This document shows positions 1 through 6,076 of a stretch of 7,951 nt of DNA, piece after piece (position 1 is the first letter of the stretch; each line of letters opens with the position of its first letter). Below the pieces are notes generated by a model. The model saw only the letters and a program-made list of their open reading frames with translations, had not been told where the DNA came from and made no database searches. The position numbers were made by a program, and so were the translations under genes. The DNA lies in the NCBI GenBank assembly GCA_029858145.1, contig JAOUFP010000109.1, positions 1 through 7,951 on the forward strand. Direction: 5' to 3'. The stretch is from Nitrospirota bacterium. Lineage in GTDB: Bacteria > Nitrospirota > Thermodesulfovibrionia > Thermodesulfovibrionales > UBA6898.

Positions 1-566
1 ATGATGTCTGCCCAGTCGCTCGCCTCGTTCTGCTGGAGGAGAAACAGCCCCTGGTGCTCCTGGCACAGGAGCCAGTAGAGGGCAAGCTTCACCTCTGTAT
101 GGAGCATTTTTGAGAGCGGCTGGCCGGGGACGTGGCGGTCGTAAAAATCCACCGCGATGAGCCACCAGAGCGTCGCGTCGATGCAGCCGTGATACCAGAA
201 GTCGACTTCTTCAATCTCAGGCTTCACGTACTTCGGGATCTGGCCATTCGGCGCCTGATACTTCGCGAGCGTTATCAGGCTCTTCTTCGCATGCTGAATG
301 AGCTCTTTGTCTTTCGAGGCAACCATGCCGAGGGAGCATATCGCGGCATCACGTCCGAATACGCTCGCGTAATGCCTCCCGACAGCCTTTTCAGACTTCG
401 CGCATGCGATGATGCCGGACTGCCTTGAATTGTTTTTCAGGAGCAGGACCGAACGGTCATAGCATTCCCTGATGATATCGTCGTTCATGTCCATCGGTTC
501 TTTTTGGGAAGTCATTATCCCTCCGGTGACTCTGCCTGCAGCAAGCTGATTCACTGCATCCGGCAT
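1..566 (-). CDS. Glycoside hydrolase, GDE C-domain / GH100-like (N-terminal part, cut by window edge)
   Basis: This is a leftward gene whose first 188 codons are visible; it runs off the left edge without a stop. The translation has no signal peptide, so a cytoplasmic enzyme is likely. Recognisable segments are SGIIACAK (residues 50-57), VFGRDAAI (69-76), the GCIDATLWW motif (127-135) and NEASDWADI (180-188). An aspartate next to a double Trp, then an EASDW segment, is typical of (alpha/alpha)6-barrel glycosidases annotated as amylo-alpha-1,6-glucosidase-like or GH100 neutral-invertase-like. Asp130 is a candidate catalytic acid by analogy with GH100. The start ATG at 564-566 has AGGGAG (573-578) six bases upstream. 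A second in-frame ATG (Met18, 513-515) has GGAGGG (519-524) and may be the true start. The gene is divergent from glgE, so a role in glucan or sucrose/trehalose breakdown is plausible but inferred. The reading frame is well supported; the substrate is unknown because the C-terminal half is missing. Confidence 0.8.
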   Translation of the reverse strand, partial: MPDAVNQLAAGRVTGGIMTSQKEPMDMNDDIIRECYDRSVLLLKNNSRQSGIIACAKSEKAVGRHYASVFGRDAAICSLGMVASKDKELIQHAKKSLITLAKYQAPNGQIPKYVKPEIEEVDFWYHGCIDATLWWLIAVDFYDRHVPGQPLSKMLHTEVKLALYWLLCQEHQGLFLLQQNEASDWADI

Positions 567-579
567 TGTATTCTCCCTG

Positions 580-585
580 ATTATA
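580..585 (-). promoter_or_regulatory. Possible -10 element for the leftward glycosidase gene
   Basis: TATAAT reads 5' to 3' on the minus strand at 585-580. No convincing -35 hexamer or extended -10 TGn is present at the expected distance. Transcription from it would begin near 573, inside the ribosome site of the first ATG (566), but would leave the site of the second ATG (515) intact. It is a weak call on its own. Confidence 0.3.
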
Positions 586-617
586 CTACTTTTATCCCGG
601 GACATAATCGTGCGGCG

Positions 618-653
618 CTTTTCATAACTGCGTAACCGAAGTATAATGAAAAG
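618..653. repeat. Inverted repeat CTTTTCAT-N20-ATGAAAAG spanning the operon promoter
   Basis: Two perfect 8-base arms, at 618-625 and 646-653, are inverted copies separated by 20 bases. The left arm covers the -35 hexamer and the right arm overlaps the end of the -10 hexamer and the probable transcription start. Arm centres are 28 bases apart, nearly three helical turns, so both would face the same side of DNA, as for a dimeric regulator. It could also be a chance product of AT-rich promoter elements. No known operator is recognised. Confidence 0.4.
619..647 (+). promoter_or_regulatory. Sigma-70-like promoter for the glgE-treS/mak-glgB operon
   Basis: A perfect -10 hexamer TATAAT lies at 642-647. 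A 17-base spacer precedes it, with TTTTCA at 619-624 as the -35 element (four of six match TTGACA). Transcription would begin near 654, giving a leader of about 70 bases before the glgE start. No other good promoter is visible upstream of the three genes, and their spacing makes one transcript likely. The call rests on sequence match alone. Confidence 0.6.
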
Positions 654-712
654 AGAATTTTTTTCCGGCCGGTCTCATACTGCGGAAACATGTGCTGAAT
701 AAAAACGTTTAA

Positions 713-717
713 AGGGG
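713..717 (+). promoter_or_regulatory. Ribosome binding site deciding the glgE start
   Basis: AGGGG lies six bases before the ATG at 724, an ideal distance. A competing out-of-frame ATG at 720 is only two bases away and opens a four-codon frame ending at 734, so 724 is the better start. Confidence 0.75.
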
Positions 718-723
718 TTATGC

Positions 724-2715
724 ATGGTCGCTGACGGCAGGCAGAGAGTCATCATCGAGAATGTGAAGCCGGAGATCAACGGCGGAAGATTTCCCGCGAA
801 AAGGTCGGCCGGCGAAAAGCTCGTTGTCCAGGCCGACATCTTCGTCGACGGCCATGACGCCATCTCCGCGCGTCTGCTTTACAGGGGTCCGAAGGGCAAG
901 GCCTGGGAAGAGACGCCGATGCGCTTTCTCGTGAACGACCGGTGGGAAGGCGAATTTGCCGTAACGGAGCTGGGCACCTACCACTATACCATCGAAGGGT
1001 GGGTCGATCATTTCCGCTCGTGGCAGAACGATATCAGGAAGAAATTCGGCGCGGGGCAGGACCTTGGGGTCGACATCCTCATCGGGCTTCAGTATATGGA
1101 AGAGGCGCTGGAGCGGATCCGGGGAAAAGAGAAGAAAGACTTCCAGAAACTCTGCGGCCTCCTGAAAGAAAAAGCCGGCTCAGACATGGAAGAGGCGGTT
1201 TCGCTCGCGCTCGGCGAAGAAGTCTCGGCGTATATGGACAAATATCCGGACAAGCGGGGAGCTGTCCGCTATGAAAAAGAGCTCTCCGTGACTGTGGATA
1301 CCGAGCGGGCATTATTCAGCTCATGGTATGAATTTTTCCCGAGGTCCTGCCCCTCTGAAAGCGGAGTGCACGGCACGTTCAGGGATTGTGAGAACATTCT
1401 TCCGGAAATCGCGCGGATGGGATTTGACGTTGTCTATCTCCCGCCGGTTCACCCGATAGGGAAGACGAAGCGCAAGGGGAAAAACAATTCTCCCGCGGCA
1501 GGTCCTGAAGACGCGGGAAGCCCCTGGGCGATCGGGGCTGAAGAAGGAGGGCACAAGGCGATCCACCCTTCGCTCGGCACCTTCGCTGATTTTGAGCATT
1601 TTGTCGCGAAGGCCCGCGAGTACGGCATGGACGTCGCGCTGGATATCGCCTTTCAGTGTTCTCCCGATCATCCCTATGTGCGGGAGCATCCGGAGTGGTT
1701 CAGAAAAAGGCCCGACGGCACCGTCCAGTATGCCGAAAACCCGCCGAAGAAATACGAGGACATATTCCCCATCAATTTCGAGACCGAAAACTGGCAGGGA
1801 CTATGGGAGGAGCTGAAGGACGTGGTCGTCTTCTGGATTCAGAAAGGGGTGCGCGTCTTCAGGGTCGACAACCCCCATACAAAATCCTTCCAGTTCTGGG
1901 AATGGCTTATCAGGGAGATCAAGAGGGATTACCCCGATGTGTTTTTCCTCTCCGAGGCGTTCACACGGCCGAAGATCATGTACCGTCTCGCGAAGATCGG
2001 CTTCGCGCAGTCGTATACGTACTTCACCTGGAGGTATACACAGCGGGAATTCAGGGAGTATCTGCTCGAGCTCACGAGGAGCGACGTGAAGGAATTCTTC
2101 AGGCCGAACTTCTGGCCGAATACGCCCGATATCCTTCCCGAGCACCTGCAGTACGGCGGACGACCGGCCTTTATCATGCGGCTGATACTCGCGGCGACAC
2201 TGTCTTCCAGTTACGGTATCTACGGCCCTGCCTTTGAGCTTTGTGTGAATGAAGCGCTGCCGGGCAGGGAGGAATATCTTGATTCAGAGAAGTACGAGAT
2301 AAAGAAGTGGGACTGGGACAGACCCGGCAACCTGAAGGATCTCATCGCCAGGATAAACAGGATACGGAGGGAAAACCCCGCGCTGCAGACCCTCTGGAAT
2401 CTTCAGTTCTATGAAGTCGACAACGAAAACCTTCTCTTTTACGGAAAGGCCTCGGAAGACCTGTCCAACATCCTGCTTGTCGTGATCAACCTCGACCCGT
2501 TCCACACGCATTCCGGATGGGTGAAGGTCCCGGTCGCCGGGCTGGGGATAGACCTTCAGCAGCCGTATCTCGTGCATGACCTGCTGAGCGACGACAAATA
2601 CATATGGCAGGGCGAGAGAAATTATGTCGAACTCAATCCGCAGGTCATGCCCGCGAACATTTTCAGGGTGAGAAAGCGGCTGAAGCGGGAGACGGATTTT
2701 GATTATTTCATGTAG
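724..2715 (+). CDS. glgE: Alpha-1,4-glucan:maltose-1-phosphate maltosyltransferase (GlgE, GH13_3)
   Basis: This 663-residue cytoplasmic enzyme transfers maltosyl units from alpha-maltose 1-phosphate to the non-reducing end of a growing alpha-1,4-glucan, releasing phosphate. Its length matches characterised GlgE proteins (about 660-700). An N-terminal beta-sandwich region (about 8-95, with WEGEFAV and GTYHYTIEGW) is followed by a helical insert (about 100-185), the GH13 barrel (about 200-560) and a C-terminal beta domain. Family motifs are VYLPPVHPIG (237-246), GKTKRKGKNN (246-255), VALDIAFQCSPDHP (304-317), FRVDNPHTK (379-387) with nucleophile Asp382, FLSEAFTRP (408-416) with acid/base Glu411, and NFWPNTPDIL (462-471) with Asp469. 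The DNPHTK and NFWPNTPD motifs separate GlgE from ordinary amylases. It is the first gene of the operon; its TAG stop is nine bases before the TreS-Mak ATG. Codon use is uniform and nothing is truncated. The family assignment is firm; activity is inferred from family. Confidence 0.96.
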   Translation: MVADGRQRVIIENVKPEINGGRFPAKRSAGEKLVVQADIFVDGHDAISARLLYRGPKGKAWEETPMRFLVNDRWEGEFAVTELGTYHYTIEGWVDHFRSWQNDIRKKFGAGQDLGVDILIGLQYMEEALERIRGKEKKDFQKLCGLLKEKAGSDMEEAVSLALGEEVSAYMDKYPDKRGAVRYEKELSVTVDTERALFSSWYEFFPRSCPSESGVHGTFRDCENILPEIARMGFDVVYLPPVHPIGKTKRKGKNNSPAAGPEDAGSPWAIGAEEGGHKAIHPSLGTFADFEHFVAKAREYGMDVALDIAFQCSPDHPYVREHPEWFRKRPDGTVQYAENPPKKYEDIFPINFETENWQGLWEELKDVVVFWIQKGVRVFRVDNPHTKSFQFWEWLIREIKRDYPDVFFLSEAFTRPKIMYRLAKIGFAQSYTYFTWRYTQREFREYLLELTRSDVKEFFRPNFWPNTPDILPEHLQYGGRPAFIMRLILAATLSSSYGIYGPAFELCVNEALPGREEYLDSEKYEIKKWDWDRPGNLKDLIARINRIRRENPALQTLWNLQFYEVDNENLLFYGKASEDLSNILLVVINLDPFHTHSGWVKVPVAGLGIDLQQPYLVHDLLSDDKYIWQGERNYVELNPQVMPANIFRVRKRLKRETDFDYFM

Positions 2716-2717
2716 AG

Positions 2718-2722
2718 AGGAG
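2718..2722 (+). promoter_or_regulatory. Ribosome binding site of treS/mak, adjoining the glgE stop
   Basis: AGGAG starts three bases after the glgE TAG (2713-2715). The two tandem ATG codons that follow are two bases (2725) and five bases (2728) away. The second is better spaced, so the protein may begin at Met2. The closeness to the stop suggests translational coupling. Confidence 0.65.
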
Positions 2723-2724
2723 CG

Positions 2725-5700
2725 ATGATGCCCGGCAGGAATGGTTATCCGGTCGAAGACCCCCTGTGGTACAAGGACGCGGTCATTTATCAGCTGCACA
2801 TCAAGACGTTCTTCGACAGCAATGACGACGGGCTGGGAGATTTCCAGGGCCTGATCAGAAAGCTCGGCTATCTGGAAGACCTCGGGGTCACCGCCATATG
2901 GCTGCTGCCGTTTTATCCCTCCCCGCTGAAGGATGACGGATATGATATCGCGGACTATTTCAGCATCAACCCGGATTACGGGAGGCTGAAGGATTTCAGG
3001 GCGTTTCTGCGTGCCGCGCATGACCGCGGGCTGAGGGTGATCACCGAACTGGTGCTGAACCATACGTCGGACCAGCATCCGTGGTTCCAGCGCGCGAGAC
3101 GGGCGAAGCCGGGGTCGCCCTGGAGGGACTTTTATGTCTGGAGCGACACCCCGGAAAAGTACAGGGACGCGCGGATCATCTTCGTGGATTTCGAATCCTC
3201 CAACTGGGCCTGGGACCCTGTCGCCAACGCGTATTACTGGCACCGTTTTTATTCCCACCAGCCGGATCTGAATTTTGAAAATCCGCATGTGCAGAAAGCG
3301 GTATTCCAGGCGATCGATTTCTGGTTCGAGATGGGTGTAGACGGGCTCCGGCTTGATGCGGTCCCGTACCTCTACGAAAAAGAAGGGACCAACTGCGAAA
3401 ACCTTCCGGAGACGCACCTGTTCCTGAAAAAGCTGAGGGCGCACATTGACCGGAAGTTCAGGGACAAGATGCTGCTCGCGGAGGCGAATCAGTGGCCTGA
3501 AGACGCGGTGGCATATTTCGGGGGCGGCGACGAATGCCACATGGCATTTCATTTCCCGGTGATGCCGAGGATATTCATGGGGCTCCAGATGGAAGACCGC
3601 TTCCCGGTGGTCGACATTCTGGACCAGACGCCGCGCATAGCGGAGTCCTGCCAGTGGGCGATGTTTCTGAGAAACCACGACGAGCTGACGCTCGAGATGG
3701 TCACCGACGAGGAGAGAGACTACATGTACAAGGTCTACGCCCGGGACCCGAAGGCAAGGATAAACCTCGGAATCCGCAGAAGGCTTGCGTCCCTGACCGG
3801 GAACAACCGGAGAAAGATAGAACTCCTCAACCTTATCCTTTTTTCCCTGCCGGGGACTCCCATCATATACTACGGAGACGAGATAGGGATGGGCGACAAC
3901 TATTATCTCGGCGACCGGAACGGCGTCAGAACGCCGATGCAGTGGAGTTCCGACAAGAATGCAGGGTTTTCCCGGGCAAATCCGCAGAAGCTGTACCTCC
4001 CGATCATCATAGATCCCGAGTATCACTATGAAGCGGTGAATGTCGAAAACCAGGACAGCAATCCTTCTTCCCTGCTCTGGTGGATGAAGCGCGTGATAGC
4101 GATGCGCAAACAGCTGAGGGCGTTCGGCCGGGGGGGCATAGAGTTTGTCGCCTCGGACAACGCGAAGGTGCTCGCCTTTACCCGGCAGTATGAGGAAGAA
4201 ACCGTTCTGGTGGTCATCAATCTTTCCCGTTTTCCCCAGGTAGTGGAGCTTGACCTTTCGAAGTACCAGGGAGCGACGCCGGAGGAGGTATTCGGCCAGA
4301 ACATCTTTCCGGTTATACGGGATGCGCCGTATGTGCTCACCCTCGGGTTCTATGATTACTTCTGGTTTCTCCTCAGGAAGGAAGAGGAGCCGTTCGGAGG
4401 CAGAGACTTTTTGAGGCTCGTTCCGCAGCTGAGGGTGAACAAAAGCTGGGAGAACGTTCTGCGGGGAAAGATGAAAGAAAAACTGGAAGACGATGTTCTT
4501 CCCTCTTACATAAAGGGATGCAGGTGGTTTGGCGGAAAGGCGCGCAAGATTCAGGACGTGACGATCACTGAGGATATTCCTCTGGACAAGGGCGAATCAT
4601 CCGGCCGCCTTATCTTTGTAAAGGTGCGCTACCTCGAAGGGGAGGCCGACAGCTATCTCCTCCCGGTCGCCTTTTCCTCGGGAGAAGAGGCGGACAGAAT
4701 CATTTCTCAGCACCCGAACGTCATCATCGCGGCCCTGAGAATCGGTGAAAGCGAAGGCATACTGCATGATGGTGTCTATTCGGAAGAATTCAGGAAACGG
4801 CTCCTCCTCATGATCTCCCGGAGAGGGACGGCAAAAGGATTGAAAGGCCAGCTTCACGCGTATCCCGGCAGGCTTTTGAAACGGTTTAAGGAGAAGGCCC
4901 TTCTTTTTGACAAGACGCAGGTGCTTCAGGCAGAGCAGACCAATACCTCGATCCTCTACGGCAATGAACTCTTTCTCAAGCTGTACCGTCACATTGAAGA
5001 GGGCCTGAATCCTGATCCGGAAATCGTGCGGTTTCTTTCTGAAGAGAAGGGCTTTTCCAATATCCCGCCTTTTGCGGGCGTGATGGAATATCTGCGGCAG
5101 GGGGCCGCGTCTGTCATCATCGGCCACCTTCAGGGTTTTGTCCCCAACCAGGGCGACGCCTGGAATTTCACCCTTGACGCGATCGGTCAGTATTTCGAGA
5201 GGGTGCTTTCAGGAGGCGCCGGGGTCAAGGATATTCCCCCGTGCCCGCCGTCGCTTGCAGGAATAACCTTTCAGGATATCCCCCCCCTGCTTCAGGAGCT
5301 GATCGGAGGATACTATCTCGAGATGATCTCAACGCTGGGAAAGAGAACAGGGGAACTCCATCTGGCGCTGTCCCGGCCGACGGAAGATCCGAATTTCGCG
5401 CCGGAGCCCTATACGATGCTGTATCAGAGGTCGGTGTACCAGTCGATGCGCAATCTGACGATGCGGGTGGTACAGCTGCTCAGGGGGGTGGTGAAGAAGA
5501 TGCCGGAAGAGTTACGGGCGGAGGCATCTGAAATCCTCGCGGCAGAGCAGGATATACTGAAGAGCTTTCAGAAAATACTGGAGGGAAAGATCTCTGCCGT
5601 GAAAATCAGGTACCATGGTGACTATCATCTCGGGCAGGTCCTCTTCACCGGCAATGACTTTGTGATCATTGATTTCGAGGGAGAACCCGCACGTACGCTG

Positions 5701-6060
5701 AGCGAACGAAGGCTTAAGAGATCGCCGATCCGGGATGTAGCAGGCATGATACGCTCCTTCCATTACGCCGCTTACAACTCGCTTCTGAAGCAGACGTCGG
5801 TAAGGGCCGAGGATATCTCCCTTCTGGAGCGATGGTCTGATATCTGGTATTGCTATGTGAGCGGGATATTCCTCAGTTCCTACATGCAGACCGTGCAGAA
5901 CGCTCCGTTTATCCCGCTTGAACAAAAGGAAACGGAAATTCTGCTCGAGTCATTTCTTCTCGAAAAAGCGGTGTATGAACTCGGCTATGAACTGAACAAC
6001 CGTCCTGACTGGGTGATCATTCCGATCCGGGGAATAAAGCGGATCTTGCAGATAAACTGA
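2725..6060 (+). CDS. treS: Trehalose synthase-maltokinase fusion protein (TreS-Mak)
   Basis: This 1111-residue bifunctional protein interconverts trehalose and maltose and then phosphorylates maltose with ATP to maltose 1-phosphate, the donor for GlgE. The GH13_16 trehalose synthase half spans about 12-552. It shows DPLWYKDAVIYQLHIKTFFD (12-31), ELVLNHTSDQHPWF (108-121), GLRLDAVPY (207-215) with nucleophile Asp211, LLAEANQWP (250-258) with acid/base Glu253, and FLRNHDELT (314-322) with Asp319. The 42-residue Asp-to-Glu spacing matches known TreS. The maltokinase half spans about 570-1111. It has the N-terminal cap signature CRWFGGKAR (599-607), a probable ATP-binding lysine in LFLKLYR (Lys752), the phosphotransferase-type HGDYHLGQ (964-971) with catalytic Asp966, and IDFEGEP (982-988) with metal-binding Asp983. 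Such fusions are known in many bacteria. The middle gene position, between glgE and glgB, is as expected. All key residues are present in both halves. A possible internal start for Mak alone lies at Met583. Confidence 0.96.
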   Translation: MMPGRNGYPVEDPLWYKDAVIYQLHIKTFFDSNDDGLGDFQGLIRKLGYLEDLGVTAIWLLPFYPSPLKDDGYDIADYFSINPDYGRLKDFRAFLRAAHDRGLRVITELVLNHTSDQHPWFQRARRAKPGSPWRDFYVWSDTPEKYRDARIIFVDFESSNWAWDPVANAYYWHRFYSHQPDLNFENPHVQKAVFQAIDFWFEMGVDGLRLDAVPYLYEKEGTNCENLPETHLFLKKLRAHIDRKFRDKMLLAEANQWPEDAVAYFGGGDECHMAFHFPVMPRIFMGLQMEDRFPVVDILDQTPRIAESCQWAMFLRNHDELTLEMVTDEERDYMYKVYARDPKARINLGIRRRLASLTGNNRRKIELLNLILFSLPGTPIIYYGDEIGMGDNYYLGDRNGVRTPMQWSSDKNAGFSRANPQKLYLPIIIDPEYHYEAVNVENQDSNPSSLLWWMKRVIAMRKQLRAFGRGGIEFVASDNAKVLAFTRQYEEETVLVVINLSRFPQVVELDLSKYQGATPEEVFGQNIFPVIRDAPYVLTLGFYDYFWFLLRKEEEPFGGRDFLRLVPQLRVNKSWENVLRGKMKEKLEDDVLPSYIKGCRWFGGKARKIQDVTITEDIPLDKGESSGRLIFVKVRYLEGEADSYLLPVAFSSGEEADRIISQHPNVIIAALRIGESEGILHDGVYSEEFRKRLLLMISRRGTAKGLKGQLHAYPGRLLKRFKEKALLFDKTQVLQAEQTNTSILYGNELFLKLYRHIEEGLNPDPEIVRFLSEEKGFSNIPPFAGVMEYLRQGAASVIIGHLQGFVPNQGDAWNFTLDAIGQYFERVLSGGAGVKDIPPCPPSLAGITFQDIPPLLQELIGGYYLEMISTLGKRTGELHLALSRPTEDPNFAPEPYTMLYQRSVYQSMRNLTMRVVQLLRGVVKKMPEELRAEASEILAAEQDILKSFQKILEGKISAVKIRYHGDYHLGQVLFTGNDFVIIDFEGEPARTLSERRLKRSPIRDVAGMIRSFHYAAYNSLLKQTSVRAEDISLLERWSDIWYCYVSGIFLSSYMQTVQNAPFIPLEQKETEILLESFLLEKAVYELGYELNNRPDWVIIPIRGIKRILQIN
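4463..4473 (+). promoter_or_regulatory. Possible internal ribosome site and in-frame ATG for a stand-alone maltokinase
   Basis: GGGGA (4463-4467) precedes an in-frame ATG at 4471-4473 (Met583 of the fusion) by three bases. The sequence resembles the ribosome sites of glgE and glgB (AGGGG followed by an A- or T-rich spacer). Translation from here would give 529 residues starting just before the maltokinase cap motif CRWFGGKAR and containing the whole kinase. Purine-rich ATG contexts inside genes are common, so this is only a candidate. Confidence 0.25.
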
Positions 6061-6066
6061 TACGAA

Positions 6067-6071
6067 AGGGG
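6067..6071 (+). promoter_or_regulatory. Ribosome binding site deciding the glgB start
   Basis: AGGGG sits in the 16-base gap after the treS/mak stop, five bases before the ATG at 6077. It is the only strong site near the beginning of the homology, and so fixes the short N-terminus of GlgB. Confidence 0.75.
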
Positions 6072-6076
6072 AAAAA

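Larger units (their letters stand above)
567..723. other. Divergent intergenic region between the glycosidase gene and glgE
   Basis: These 157 bases separate two divergently transcribed genes and must hold the start signals of both. They are more AT-rich than the flanking genes. They contain the rightward promoter, an 8-base inverted repeat, a TATAAT facing left and the ribosome sites of both genes. An in-frame TAA at 700-702 prevents any long upstream extension of glgE. I see no terminator, tRNA or obvious structured RNA here. Confidence 0.85.

Noticed and set aside
132..428. A 98-codon rightward frame
   Set aside because: It lies wholly inside the leftward glycosidase gene, whose translation has clear family motifs. 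No ribosome site or known domain supports the rightward frame.
665..672. CCGGCCGG palindrome in the glgE leader
   Set aside because: It is self-complementary with no loop, so it cannot make a useful hairpin. No T-run pattern typical of a terminator follows, and it is short enough to be chance.
1656..2237. A 193-codon rightward frame inside glgE
   Set aside because: It is out of frame within the catalytic domain of GlgE and gives an Arg-rich, motif-free product.
2284..4026. A 580-codon open frame on the minus strand across the glgE/treS junction
   Set aside because: It is antiparallel and in codon register with both real genes, so it stays open simply because they lack in-frame TTA, CTA and TCA codons there; it closes at the TCA codon of GlgE Ser521. 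The translation shows no recognisable domain, while the sense strand carries full GH13 motifs.
4130..4136. G7 run in treS/mak (and a second G7 run at 7237-7243 in glgB)
   Set aside because: Runs of seven are expected about once or twice by chance in 8 kb of this composition, and both are read through in an intact frame.
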